DNA of 64,000 nt from Paraglaciecola sp030730205 (GCF_052119645.1 NZ_JBGQOM010000001.1:620001-684000); one strand, 5' to 3'. Positions 17,965-27,471 are shown, numbered from the stretch's first letter. Made by a program: numbers and translations. The notes: a model not told the origin generated them from the sequence alone.

Positions 17965-19311
17965 TTAAGTTTGCGGTATCGTCAATATCTGACCAATGCG
18001 CACTACGTCAGTTCTCAGATTGTTAGCTTTTTTGAGTCGGTCTACATCAACATTATAACGCTGGGCTAACAAGGATAAAGATTCACCACTGCGCACTTGG
18101 TGCGTACGATGATCTTTTTTAAGTTGAGCCCACAATGAGCCATCAGGTGGAATCCGCTTGAAATGTTTTTTAACACCATCAAAAATTGAACGTGCAATGT
18201 TTTGCCGATGTCTAGCGTTGTTTAAATTTTTCTCTTCTCCTGGGTTAGAGATGAATCCTGTTTCTACCAAGATTGAAGCAATGTCTGGTGAAGTCAGTAC
18301 TGCCAAGCTTGCAGCCTGCGGCACTTTTTTATGCATTTTAGTGATACTTTTTAACTGGCTAATCACATCACGACTTAAGTCATAGCTGGTGGTCAGTGAG
18401 TGATCCATCGACATGTCCAACAACGCTTGAGTTAAATAACGCTCACTGGCCGTATCTTGAATAATTTCCGCCGCTCCACCAAGCAATTCTGAGTGCTTTT
18501 CGGTATTTTCCATCCAGCGGCCTAATTCGGTATTGGCTCTGCTCATTGACAACACCCAGACTGAAGCACCGCTGGGCTGGGGCGTGACAAACGCATCGGC
18601 GTGAATCGACACCAACAAATCCGCCTTGTGTTTGCGCGCAATCTCAGGTCGCTTATTGGGTGAGATATAATAGTCGCCGGTACGGGTCATGATCGCCTTC
18701 ATGCCGGGCTCACTATTAATCATGTTCTCCAAATATTTCGAAATGCTCAGCGTAACGTCTTTTTCATAACTGCCTGCGCTACCAATAGAGCCAGGGTCTT
18801 CACCGCCGTGCCCGGCATCAATCACCACAATGATATCCCGGTCTGAACTGGCCGTTTTGGCATCTAACACAATTGCAGGAGCTTGTTTATCATCGCTTAT
18901 ATCGACCACCAATCTATCGTTATAAGGAGCAGTCGGCGGCAATGAAAACACCGTAGTTTCAAGCTTTTTACTGAGCTCAATCACCACTCGTATTGCATTT
19001 TTATCTTTGGGCGTGCTGTACCTCAGTTTTTTTACTAGGTCGCTCTGATTATCCACACCACTAAAATTAAATTTGTTACTGGTATTGGCAATATCAATAA
19101 CTAACCGTTCTGGATTGCTTAGGGTAAAGTAACTGAATTCTGGCGAGTCGCTCAAATCAAAGACTAGTCGCGTATTTGCGGGTGAAGGCCAAATACGTAA
19201 ACCGTCAATGTTGTTTTGTGCCTGGAGAGTAAAACTTAGCAATAAACAAGCGAGCCACAAAAAGGCGGCTGTCATGTTCATTCGTTTATTTACACACCCA
19301 ATACTTTGCAT
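17965..19311 (-). CDS. amiB: N-acetylmuramoyl-L-alanine amidase with LysM
   Basis: A 448-residue exported cell-wall hydrolase that helps separate daughter cells. A signal peptide (MTAAFLWLACLLLSFTLQAQ) is followed by an AMIN domain (about 35-135), an Amidase_3 catalytic domain (about 158-385: VVIDAGHGGEDPGS, then VSIHADAF, then VETGFISN) with zinc-binding His and Glu residues, and a C-terminal LysM repeat (VRSGESLSLLAQRYNVD). The translation start may be at 19311 or at one of two in-frame ATGs 30-36 bases further in, nearer the signal peptide. It lies one base after tsaE. Confidence 0.93.
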   Translation of the reverse strand: MQSIGCVNKRMNMTAAFLWLACLLLSFTLQAQNNIDGLRIWPSPANTRLVFDLSDSPEFSYFTLSNPERLVIDIANTSNKFNFSGVDNQSDLVKKLRYSTPKDKNAIRVVIELSKKLETTVFSLPPTAPYNDRLVVDISDDKQAPAIVLDAKTASSDRDIIVVIDAGHGGEDPGSIGSAGSYEKDVTLSISKYLENMINSEPGMKAIMTRTGDYYISPNKRPEIARKHKADLLVSIHADAFVTPQPSGASVWVLSMSRANTELGRWMENTEKHSELLGGAAEIIQDTASERYLTQALLDMSMDHSLTTSYDLSRDVISQLKSITKMHKKVPQAASLAVLTSPDIASILVETGFISNPGEEKNLNNARHRQNIARSIFDGVKKHFKRIPPDGSLWAQLKKDHRTHQVRSGESLSLLAQRYNVDVDRLKKANNLRTDVVRIGQILTIPQT

Positions 19312-19312
19312 A

Positions 19313-19834
19313 TTATTTTTCTTTTTGGTGACGCTGTTGTGCTGAATTTTGTTCCAACAGCAATTCGAGCAAACTCTCGCCGTGTTCAGTCAAGGCGCTA
19401 ATCGTTAAGGTACGACCTTGCTGGCTAAAGCTTATACTAATGTTTAAATCTGCTGCTGCCAAGAGTCCAAGCCCTTTATCCGGCCACTCAACCAAACAGA
19501 TACAGTCATCTTCAAAGTAGTCCCTTATGCCCATAAACTCGAGCTCTTCAGGATCCGCCAGGCGATACAGATCAAAATGAAATATACGCCAAGGGGCAAT
19601 TTCATAGGGCTCAACTAAGGTATAGGTAGGACTTTTTACATTACCCACATGCCCCATACCTTGAATGAAACCTCGACTAAAAGTGGTTTTGCCTGCCCCT
19701 AAATCACCTTGTAAATAAATCACACAGCCTTGTTTACAACTGCCGGCTAATGAAGCCGCCAGTCTCAACATGGCGGGTTCATCTAACAAATCAAATTCTT
19801 GGTTTTGTCTTATGGTTTGGCCAAATATTTTCAT
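19313..19834 (-). CDS. tsaE: tRNA threonylcarbamoyladenosine biosynthesis ATPase TsaE
   Basis: A 173-residue P-loop ATPase that works with TsaB and TsaD in making t6A at position 37 of ANN-decoding tRNAs. The Walker A is QGDLGAGKTTFSRG, then KSPTYTLVEPY and LVEWPDKG follow as in other TsaE proteins. Its ATG overlaps the stop of the nnrDE gene by four bases (ATGA). The C-terminus runs about 15 residues past the core. Confidence 0.94.
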   Translation of the reverse strand: MKIFGQTIRQNQEFDLLDEPAMLRLAASLAGSCKQGCVIYLQGDLGAGKTTFSRGFIQGMGHVGNVKSPTYTLVEPYEIAPWRIFHFDLYRLADPEELEFMGIRDYFEDDCICLVEWPDKGLGLLAAADLNISISFSQQGRTLTISALTEHGESLLELLLEQNSAQQRHQKEK

Positions 19835-21405
19835 CGGTAATTTAATATCGCTCGAAGGGGTTGGAATAAATCACTGGCAATCATACCACGTTGCCCATAG
19901 TCACTGGCAACTCTATCGCCAGCATTAGCATGTAAACATACACCATAAGACGCCGCATCGACGGCGGACATGCCTTGCCCTAACATGGCTCCAATGACAC
20001 CACTTAGTACGTCCCCCATTCCCGCCGTGGCCATCCCCGGATTACCATCAGCACAAACTAAGCAGGCGCCATCATCAGTGGCTTGACTAATAATTGTACC
20101 GGCTCCTTTGAGTACACACACTGCACCATACCGGGCCGATATTGCTTGACTGGCCGCGTACCTATCTTGCTCTATTTCTTGCACAGTAAGTCCTAATAGC
20201 CTTGCGGCCTCTCCTGGATGAGGCGTAACGACACAGGCGGGTAATTTTATTTGATTAGTTCGCCATTTTTTTGCTAATAAATTTAAACCATCAGCATCAA
20301 TAATGACCGGCTTAGCAGTATGACTAAGGTAAGCTAATACATGTTCGAATAAACTGTGTGACCAAGCGTCAGTGCCTAGCCCCGGACCAAGCACTACACA
20401 TGTGCTCCAATCTAAGGCTGCTTTGATCGCTGCTATACCTGTTGCTGTATTGAGCATGATTTCTCGTTGAGAATTGGCGACAAGTGCTTGGCTATGTTCG
20501 TGGCAAAACACCTTTACTAAACCTGCACCGCTGCGAAGCGCTGCAGTAGCAGTTAAGCAAATTGCCCCCGCCATGCCTTGGTTACCACCAAAACACACAA
20601 GACGACCAAAGTTTCCCTTGTTTGCATGATTTTGTCGCTGGCTTAAACGGGCTAAGGTACTCCAGCTAATGAGTTGGGCAGCGCTTCTAGCCATCGCATG
20701 AAAAGGTCTAGCAATAGCCAAATCAGCCAATATGAGCTGACCGCAATAATGTTTTCCCACCCCAGTGACTAAACCAGGTTTAATGGCAACGAAAGTCACG
20801 GTGCGCTGTGCTTCAACAGCTAGAGGCAATGCTGCGCCCGTATCCGAATACATGCCCGAAGGCACATCCAAACTCAGTACGGGCACCTTGCAACGATTAA
20901 TTTTCTCAATGATAGACATCATCGAAGGGCGTATTACGCCTTGCAAGCCGGTGCCAAGTAGCGCATCGACGACTAAATCAAACTCATTAAAATCAGGTTC
21001 ATGGCTGTCGAATATCATACCCTCATCGTGCAACCATAACGCTCGGGCTTGAAGAGCATCGCCTTTAACCAACCGTTCAGGATCCGCGCTGGCCACAATA
21101 ACATTGAGACCCTGCTGTCTGGCCAAGGATGCGACAATATAGCCGTCGCCTCCATTGTTTCCCGAGCCAACCAAGACCAAAATTTTCTGTGCTAAAGGAT
21201 AGTAAGCTTGAATACATTGCAAGGCCGCAGCACCCGCACGTTGCATTAGCGCATAACTCCCGCAGTTGAGTGATGCTGCAGCAGCTAATTCGTGTTGCCG
21301 AACCTGCTCTGCCCTAATCAAATTATATGATAAACTTACGTCCGTTTTTTCAAATACATTTTCATTTAATTGTAGAGGTAAAGTCACTTTTGGATTCTCA
21401 AGCAT
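19831..21405 (-). CDS. nnr: bifunctional NAD(P)HX epimerase / ADP-dependent dehydratase
   Basis: A 524-residue repair enzyme joining two activities that rescue hydrated NADH and NADPH: the N-terminal YjeF_N epimerase (LVGSGNNGGDGY, DALLGTGLQG, LDVPSGMY) and the C-terminal carbohydrate-kinase-like dehydratase (about 255-524; GVVxTPHPGEAARLL-like HPGEAARLL, NPGMATAGMGDVLSG). Order and length agree with E. coli Nnr. The ATG at 21405 is the only good upstream start; it leads into queG, which diverges. Overlaps tsaE by four bases. Confidence 0.94.
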   Translation of the reverse strand: MLENPKVTLPLQLNENVFEKTDVSLSYNLIRAEQVRQHELAAAASLNCGSYALMQRAGAAALQCIQAYYPLAQKILVLVGSGNNGGDGYIVASLARQQGLNVIVASADPERLVKGDALQARALWLHDEGMIFDSHEPDFNEFDLVVDALLGTGLQGVIRPSMMSIIEKINRCKVPVLSLDVPSGMYSDTGAALPLAVEAQRTVTFVAIKPGLVTGVGKHYCGQLILADLAIARPFHAMARSAAQLISWSTLARLSQRQNHANKGNFGRLVCFGGNQGMAGAICLTATAALRSGAGLVKVFCHEHSQALVANSQREIMLNTATGIAAIKAALDWSTCVVLGPGLGTDAWSHSLFEHVLAYLSHTAKPVIIDADGLNLLAKKWRTNQIKLPACVVTPHPGEAARLLGLTVQEIEQDRYAASQAISARYGAVCVLKGAGTIISQATDDGACLVCADGNPGMATAGMGDVLSGVIGAMLGQGMSAVDAASYGVCLHANAGDRVASDYGQRGMIASDLFQPLRAILNYR

Positions 21406-22526
21406 TAGCGCGATTAGCTGAAAATATCAAGGCTTGGGGCAAAGCGCTAGGCTTTCAGCAAGTGGGTATCTGTGATGTTGACCTCAGCAAACACGAAGTG
21501 TACTTGCAAAACTGGTTAGACAAAGGCTTTGCTGGCGACATGCACTACATGCATGAACATGGCATGAAACGCGCTCGTCCGACAGAATTACTTGCCGGCA
21601 CAGTACGCGCTATTAGTGTACGCATGGATTACCTGCCACCCAATGCGCAGTTTGCACGAACCTTAAAAAATAAAAACAAAGCGTATATCAGTCGTTATGC
21701 CTTAGGTCGTGACTATCACAAATTATTACGTTCGCGCTTAAAACAACTTGGTGAAAAAATTAAACTGGAGTGTAACGACCTGAGCTATCGGCCTTTTGTC
21801 GATTCTGCCCCGGTTTTAGAACATGCTCTGGCTGAAAAAGCGGGAATAGGTTGGACTGGTAAGCACTCACTTACATTAAATAAAGAAGCTGGCTCATGGT
21901 TTTTTTTAGGAGAACTATTAGTCAATATCCCCTTGCCAATTGATAAGTCGGCAGAAGACCATTGCGGTAATTGCACCGCTTGCCTGACTATTTGCCCGAC
22001 ACAAGCCATAGTTGAACCTTACTTGGTCGATGCCCGTCGTTGCATTTCGTATCTGACCATTGAGCAAAAAGGTCCGATACCGATAGAGTTTAGAACACTA
22101 ATTGGCAATCGTATTTATGGTTGTGACGACTGTCAGCTGATTTGTCCTTGGAATCGTTTCGCACAGATTACTGCTGAAAAAGACTTTCAACCTCGTAAGA
22201 ACCTAATAAGTCAAGATTTGCTCGCGTTGTTCAGCTGGGATGAACATACTTTTTTAAAATTAACCGAAGGTTCAGCAATAAGACGCATTGGCTTTGAGCG
22301 TTGGCAACGAAATATTGCCGTTGGTTTAGGTAATGCTCCCTATTCAGCACTTATTATTGCTGCACTTACACAAGCTCGTTCAAACGCGTCTGAATTAGTG
22401 CAAGAACATATCGACTGGGCAATGGGCCAGCAACAAGCAAAAGCCAAACAACACACGAACGACCTACCCCGCCAAACAGAGCGATTGATCAGAAGTATTG
22501 AGAAAGGCCTCGTCAGAGATGCTTAA
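21390..22526 (+). CDS. queG: epoxyqueuosine reductase
   Basis: About 378 residues; cobalamin- and iron-sulfur-dependent reduction of epoxyqueuosine to queuosine in tRNA. Two 4Fe-4S motifs are present: CGNCTACLTICP and CDDCQLICPWNRF, together with YISRYALGRDYH and the FVDSAPVLE region. The frame opens at 21327, but a TTG at 21390, 11 bases after GAGG, gives the N-terminus LDSQALARLAENIK, which fits the family better. With either start the 5' end overlaps that of the divergent nnr gene. Confidence 0.93.
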   Translation: MDSQALARLAENIKAWGKALGFQQVGICDVDLSKHEVYLQNWLDKGFAGDMHYMHEHGMKRARPTELLAGTVRAISVRMDYLPPNAQFARTLKNKNKAYISRYALGRDYHKLLRSRLKQLGEKIKLECNDLSYRPFVDSAPVLEHALAEKAGIGWTGKHSLTLNKEAGSWFFLGELLVNIPLPIDKSAEDHCGNCTACLTICPTQAIVEPYLVDARRCISYLTIEQKGPIPIEFRTLIGNRIYGCDDCQLICPWNRFAQITAEKDFQPRKNLISQDLLALFSWDEHTFLKLTEGSAIRRIGFERWQRNIAVGLGNAPYSALIIAALTQARSNASELVQEHIDWAMGQQQAKAKQHTNDLPRQTERLIRSIEKGLVRDA

Positions 22527-22629
22527 CTGAAGCGTTGCAAAGACCTTCAACTCGTTATCAGTGAAAATGAGCGCCTACACCGGTGACTCTCACCTGCTTC
22601 TAAGCGACCATGTAATGCAAGCATGCAGA

Positions 22630-22666
22630 GCATCGCATGCGGCGCATCGCATGCGGCGCATCGCAT
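22630..22666. repeat. 14-bp tandem repeat, about 2.6 copies
   Basis: The unit GCATCGCATGCGGC occurs at 22630-22643 and 22644-22657 and begins again at 22658-22666. It lies between the convergent queG and MMPL-transporter genes. Each unit contains a GCATGC palindrome. It is too short and unspaced to be CRISPR. Confidence 0.8.
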
Positions 22667-22689
22667 ATCACAAGGCGCATTAAGCCAGG

Positions 22690-25086
22690 TTATTTTTGCT
22701 CAGCCCCTTTGCAAAAACGACTTAACATAGCTGGCAATAAGGTCAGATCGGTCAGCAAGGCTACCATCATGGCTAAACCGGTCAGTAAGCCAAACATCAC
22801 ACTGGGCACAAAGTCAGAAAAGCTTAACAAGGAAAAGCCCAGGGTGATGATAAAACTGGTGTACAACAAAGCAAAGCCGATACTGCCGTAAGTTGCTTCT
22901 ACGGCATCGTTTGCTGATCTAGACCTTAGCTCTTTGGTAAATCGATGCACAAAGTGAATGGTATCATCGACTGCAATACCCATTGCAATAGCAACAATGG
23001 TGATCGTCATTAAATCCAAAGGAATGCTAAACCAACCCATAATCCCTAGAATTAACATGGTCGACAATATATTGGGAATAATCGCTATTAGCGCTATTTT
23101 AAATGAGCGAAAAATACCCAAAAGCACCACAAATAAAGCCGAATAGACAATGCCCATAGTCAAAATTTGCGAGCTGAACAATCGCTGTAATATGTCTTGA
23201 TAGAGGACAAATAGATTGCCTAGTACAAACGAGTGTGGAACGATTGATACCCCTTCTATGTCTTGTTTTAAGGTTTCAATAAACTCAGCGCGATTTAAGT
23301 TTGCCGTGGTATCTTTGATGCGACTACTGATGCGTAATTGTTGTGTTTGTACCGAGAAATACGAACCAAGCAACTGCTCAGTCAGTGACTTGTCAATTAA
23401 ACGATATATCACTGTTAATTCATATTCGGTCAGAGGTTTACCCTGATTAATGATTTGCGCCAACTCAGTAAAGTTAACGATAGACGTGACATTACCCATG
23501 GCTTCAAACTGCTTCATGACAAATTGGACTTTTTGCAAAGACTGCACGGTCTCGGCACTCAACACTAAGTCCTTCTTTTGTTGTTGTTGCGGGATGGTGT
23601 AAATAACATCTAATTGAGTTGAGCCTCCAAATTGCTGATCAATAAACGATAACTCTTTGAACACTCTTGTCGATTTATCAAAATAGTTAATAAAACTGTT
23701 TTCAACACTGAGCTTGCTTAGACCTATCGCACTGCCAATCAATAAACCTAAACTGATGAACATAATGAGCGTTCTATGGCCCATACTGATTTGCTGCAGG
23801 CCATTGATTATCCATTGACTAAGTCGGTGGTACTGGGTTTTGTCTTGACGTTTTAACATGCTCACCATAGCGGGGAATAGTATTAAACTGACCAAGATAG
23901 AAATTATCATCGCCACTATCATCATCCAACCAAACGACACAACAGGCTGAATTCCACTGAACAATAAAGAGCCAAAACCAACACAAGTTGTTAAGCCAGC
24001 GTAAAAGCACGGACTCAATTTGTTGATAAACGTTTGCTGCACAAGTTGCTGTTGACTGGCTTTTGGTTGCTGTTCTGCCTGCTGGCGGTACTCCACCAGC
24101 AAATGGATAACAATCGCAAGGGTCAGTATGAGCTGCAAGGCCACAAAATTTGATGAGATAACCGTGGTGCGTAAATCCAATAAACCAAACAAGCCAATAG
24201 TCAGAACCACACTAATTGCACAGCAAATTATTGGAATAAACACCCAGCGTAGTTGCTGAAAAATAACAAATAGCAATAAACAAATCATGAGAGCGATGGC
24301 ACTGCCAAACACCACCAGATCGCTTTGAATAATATCAATCAATTGAAAGGCCAAAACTTGGGCGCCACCCAAATAGATAGTAGCCTGCTTTTCGAATGGC
24401 TCAGTAATTTTATAGATGTCTGCAATTTCTTGTTGGCGCTGCTTGTTAAGCTCTTGCTCCAAAGGGTCAGCTTCTTGTCGTAGCTCATCGATTTTTCGCT
24501 GGTCGTCTTCACTCAATTCATCACTGAGCACTTTCTTTTGAAGCTGAGTAATATCTTGGTAAATGACACTTAAGCGCTCATCCTTTTTAAATACAATTTG
24601 GATAGCGGTGGCGCTCATCGCTTGGTTAACTAGCAAGTCGGTATACAGCGGATGTTCATTAAATATTTGACGCATATTCTCGGGTGAAAATCGTTTCGCT
24701 TGCCACGTCCAATCATCTGGATTTAATTTTGCGTCAAGGGATTCCACTTGCGATAAGAGTGGCACATTCAATATATGAGTAACCGCTTCGACACGATCCA
24801 ACTGACTGAAAGCTTTGCTAAGCTGAGTGATGGCTTGAAAAGATTGCTCAGAGAATACATCACCCTCCTTAGGCTCGTAGGCCACCAAAATAAATTCTTG
24901 CGGCGCAAACCGTTGATTGATCAGTTGAGACTCGATGTAGAGCTTATTGTTTTTGAGCAGCAAAGTTTCAGCAGAGGCATCAATTCGAAAGTTCTGTACA
25001 AAAAAACCTAACATTAAACTTAAAAGTACAAACAACCCAATCATCAACTTGTTATGTTGAGTAATAAAACGCGCCAGCATAGGCAT
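22690..25086 (-). CDS. RND-superfamily (MMPL-type) transporter
   Basis: A 798-residue inner-membrane protein with two halves of the RND plan: one membrane helix at about 13-32, a large periplasmic loop, five helices, then the same again (about 12 helices in all). The loop has a coiled stretch (about 165-215). The second half contains IAMGIAVDDTIHFVHRF, the conserved charged helix of MMPL and sterol-sensing RND exporters. Members move lipids or hydrophobic compounds. The gene starts two bases after the MlaA-like lipoprotein gene ends, suggesting a joint role in envelope lipid movement. The substrate is not known. Confidence 0.88.
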   Translation of the reverse strand: MPMLARFITQHNKLMIGLFVLLSLMLGFFVQNFRIDASAETLLLKNNKLYIESQLINQRFAPQEFILVAYEPKEGDVFSEQSFQAITQLSKAFSQLDRVEAVTHILNVPLLSQVESLDAKLNPDDWTWQAKRFSPENMRQIFNEHPLYTDLLVNQAMSATAIQIVFKKDERLSVIYQDITQLQKKVLSDELSEDDQRKIDELRQEADPLEQELNKQRQQEIADIYKITEPFEKQATIYLGGAQVLAFQLIDIIQSDLVVFGSAIALMICLLLFVIFQQLRWVFIPIICCAISVVLTIGLFGLLDLRTTVISSNFVALQLILTLAIVIHLLVEYRQQAEQQPKASQQQLVQQTFINKLSPCFYAGLTTCVGFGSLLFSGIQPVVSFGWMMIVAMIISILVSLILFPAMVSMLKRQDKTQYHRLSQWIINGLQQISMGHRTLIMFISLGLLIGSAIGLSKLSVENSFINYFDKSTRVFKELSFIDQQFGGSTQLDVIYTIPQQQQKKDLVLSAETVQSLQKVQFVMKQFEAMGNVTSIVNFTELAQIINQGKPLTEYELTVIYRLIDKSLTEQLLGSYFSVQTQQLRISSRIKDTTANLNRAEFIETLKQDIEGVSIVPHSFVLGNLFVLYQDILQRLFSSQILTMGIVYSALFVVLLGIFRSFKIALIAIIPNILSTMLILGIMGWFSIPLDLMTITIVAIAMGIAVDDTIHFVHRFTKELRSRSANDAVEATYGSIGFALLYTSFIITLGFSLLSFSDFVPSVMFGLLTGLAMMVALLTDLTLLPAMLSRFCKGAEQK

Positions 25087-25087
25087 A

Positions 25088-26044
25088 TTAGTCCTCCTGC
25101 CCTGATTGAGAAGTAGCGGACTGACTCTGCGTTGCCGTTGGCTCTATATTGGAAGTTTGCCCCTTTGAATAAGGATTAAGCTGAAATGCTTCGCTGGGCA
25201 TCGCGCCCTCTTTAAATTGTTGGTCGCGCATCACACCTTGCAAATACAGGTTTCGAAAGAACAAATATGGATCTTCACTTTTTTGCTCTAAGGTTTCATA
25301 ACTGTCTGCTTGAGGGGCAAACTCATGGAAGCTGCCATAACTTTGCAGATAAATAGTCTGAGGAGAGTCCGCTAATGTGTTTATGGGATGCACGATACCT
25401 TCGATTAAGGTAGAAAAACCATTACGTGTGTCGGTCTGCCCTAAAAATGGCAACACGAGAAAACTGCCATATCCTACGTCGTATGAAGCTAATGTCTGAT
25501 TTAGAGTGGCTTTTTGTTCTTTTATGTCAAACCAATGATCAGCGGGATCAAATAAACCTAATAAGCCTACGGTAGAATTGATTAAAAAACGACCTACGCT
25601 GCTACCAGATTCTGAGCCCTTACCCTGCAAAAGATGATTAATCGCATTTAGGGGCTCCCGTAAATTACTGAAAAAGTTACTTACCCCTCCTCTAACAGGC
25701 TCTGGTACTACTGCTTGATAGCCATGACTGGCGGGAATAAAGATATTTTTGAAGACAAAATCGTTGAAGGCAAACACAGGCCGGTTGAAACTTTCAAGGG
25801 GGTCGCTGAAGCTCTCTGGTTCATAGCTAACTACCGTGGGGGCGAGCGCAAAAGAACCATGGGAGCTTTCGATCTCCATTGCCTGTGATTGAGCATTAGT
25901 AGCGGAGTCTGATTGAGTTTGATTACTCGCACATCCACTACTTAACATCACTGCAATGACCAATAAAACACAAGAAATCATATTGGCTATCTGCGGTGTG
26001 CTTTGCCTAGGCTGAGCGAACAAGCTTCTGGTAAAAATGTTCAT
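25088..26044 (-). CDS. MlaA (VacJ)-like outer-membrane lipoprotein
   Basis: About 318 residues. A signal peptide ends in a lipobox (LSSGC), followed by a low-complexity linker and the MlaA core: DPLESFNRPVFAFND, REPLNAINHLLQGK, GRFLINSTVGLLGLFDPA, and YGSFLVLPFLG. MlaA proteins remove mislocalised phospholipids from the outer leaflet of the outer membrane. The tail after about 290 is Gln/Ser/Thr-rich. A longer frame starts at 26080, but the ATG at 26044, preceded by AAGGAAG, is the better start. It pairs with an RND transporter rather than the mla ABC operon. Paralog assignment uncertain, so no gene symbol is given. Confidence 0.9.
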   Translation of the reverse strand: MNIFTRSLFAQPRQSTPQIANMISCVLLVIAVMLSSGCASNQTQSDSATNAQSQAMEIESSHGSFALAPTVVSYEPESFSDPLESFNRPVFAFNDFVFKNIFIPASHGYQAVVPEPVRGGVSNFFSNLREPLNAINHLLQGKGSESGSSVGRFLINSTVGLLGLFDPADHWFDIKEQKATLNQTLASYDVGYGSFLVLPFLGQTDTRNGFSTLIEGIVHPINTLADSPQTIYLQSYGSFHEFAPQADSYETLEQKSEDPYLFFRNLYLQGVMRDQQFKEGAMPSEAFQLNPYSKGQTSNIEPTATQSQSATSQSGQED

Positions 26045-26120
26045 CAATTCTTCCTTATTATTAGTAGTGAACGCAGGCAAGGTTAATATTACTTGCTGTA
26101 AACCTTTGTTGATTAGGCCG

Positions 26121-26252
26121 TTAATTCAATACCTTTCTTATTAAGGCATAACTAATACAAGGTTTATTCCAATCCTGCAAAACCCAAATACACTGACTTT
26201 GCGGCCCTATAGGTGGCAAATAGCCCCATTCATTGTGAGTCACTTGTTCCAT
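26121..26252 (-). CDS. possible 43-residue small protein
   Basis: An ATG-started frame of 43 codons, 34 bases beyond the stop of the CheW-like gene on the same strand. The product is rich in Trp, Pro and Cys (WGYLPPIGPQ, CIWVLQDWNKPC), with three Trp and two Cys, and is unlike typical chance translation. No good ribosome binding site is seen directly upstream. No family recognised. It may be a real small gene read with its neighbour, or a chance frame. Confidence 0.3.
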   Translation of the reverse strand: MEQVTHNEWGYLPPIGPQSQCIWVLQDWNKPCISYALIRKVLN

Positions 26253-26285
26253 GCTACTAAGTAAAAATTACTCACCTGTAGCAGT

Positions 26286-26666
26286 TTATATATAGGCCTT
26301 TACGATGCGAGAAACAGAGCCATGGAAGATAGGAAGGTTAATGCCCGACTCGATGTGATCAGCGGTGTAGGCGTATAAACCAAATAAGTTATCACGACTG
26401 TGGCTCATGATAACCGCGTATTTAGGACTGGGATCCACATTGGCTTTGAAGGGGTCAAGTACGGGGATGGTATAACGGCCAAATTGCAGTAAGCCGATTT
26501 GTCGACCATTTTGAAAAATCACTCGGTCAAACAAGGGCATTGATAAGATGGCATAGATAGCAAACTTAGGCACTTGAATGGGTACGCCCTGCCACGTTAC
26601 TTCTACAATTTGCAGCTCCTCAACCAGAGAACGAATAGAGTCTGGCAACTTAGATGTATGCATCAC
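26286..26666 (-). CDS. CheW-like domain protein
   Basis: A 126-residue protein. The pattern VPKFAIYAILSMP, then GRQIGLLQFGRYTIPVLDPF, then YAVIMSHSRDNLFGLYAYTADHIES matches the CheW SH3-like fold, with IPVLD corresponding to the usual IPVIDL strand. No chemotaxis genes are nearby, so it may act as an adaptor for receptors or kinases encoded elsewhere. Assignment rests on the pattern of hydrophobic strands and short motifs, so it is moderate. Confidence 0.6.
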   Translation of the reverse strand: MMHTSKLPDSIRSLVEELQIVEVTWQGVPIQVPKFAIYAILSMPLFDRVIFQNGRQIGLLQFGRYTIPVLDPFKANVDPSPKYAVIMSHSRDNLFGLYAYTADHIESGINLPIFHGSVSRIVKAYI

Positions 26667-26727
26667 TTACTCCCATCAAGGTTGATTGGCCAATTCAGCT
26701 CAGTTGAGCACGTGCACTTAACTTCCT

Positions 26728-27471
26728 TCAAAATCGTAAATAGTACGCCTTGCATAACTCGATATATTGCTGCGAATACTGCTTTGGCTGCGTATAAATA
26801 ACGAGGTTGTCACACTGAGCTTGAGTTGAGTATCGACTGAATTTCATCATTTGACGAATGATTTTTGCACCCTCAGTACTTCGTACTTGGATTTGATGTT
26901 GTAAAAATAAACCTTGTTTAAGCGCTTTTTCAATAAATGCATTGCTTGTATCGCTAGGCAAAACACAATAAAAAGAGCCGGATTGTGCCAAATGAAAGTC
27001 TACCTGTTGCAGTAATTCTGTATGCGTTAAAGCACTGACTTGCCTTGCTTGAATCCGCGGCATATTTTGCTTGGCTGCATTTTGTTGATTAGTTTTATGA
27101 TTCTCTGCAAAGTAAGGCGGATTGCACATAATTAAATCAAATTTTTGCGCTAAAGCACTGTGCTGCCGCAGCGTTTGTAGGGGGAGATGGACGAAGGTGA
27201 GGCGCGGTTCCCACGGGCTGTTTTTTGCGTTGATTTGTGCCTGAAGCACTGCATTGCTATCAATATCAATACCCAGAATGTTGCAATCTTCGGCGGTTTT
27301 TTGTGCGAGCATGAGAGCCAATAGACCTGAGCCTGTGCCAATGTCTAGGATGTTTTTGCTAGCCTGGGGTACAATCCAACTCCCTAGCATAATACTGTCG
27401 GTACCCACCTTCATAGCACACTGGCTATGCTCAATATAAAAATGCTTGAACTGAAATCCAACTGAAGCCAT
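26728..27471 (-). CDS. trmN6: tRNA1(Val) (adenine(37)-N6)-methyltransferase
   Basis: A 247-residue class I methyltransferase (YfiC/TrmM) that makes m6A37 in tRNA-Val. It begins with FQFKHFYIEHSQCAMKVGTDSIMLGSW, typical of the family; motif I is ILDIGTGSGLLALMLA and the catalytic NPPY is in LIMCNPPYF. Length is normal. Monocistronic or joined with the oxidoreductase gene 18 bases upstream. Confidence 0.92.
   Translation of the reverse strand: MASVGFQFKHFYIEHSQCAMKVGTDSIMLGSWIVPQASKNILDIGTGSGLLALMLAQKTAEDCNILGIDIDSNAVLQAQINAKNSPWEPRLTFVHLPLQTLRQHSALAQKFDLIMCNPPYFAENHKTNQQNAAKQNMPRIQARQVSALTHTELLQQVDFHLAQSGSFYCVLPSDTSNAFIEKALKQGLFLQHQIQVRSTEGAKIIRQMMKFSRYSTQAQCDNLVIYTQPKQYSQQYIELCKAYYLRF

Noticed and set aside
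22630..22666. Possible CRISPR repeats
   Set aside because: The 14-base units are directly adjacent, with no spacers and no cas genes.
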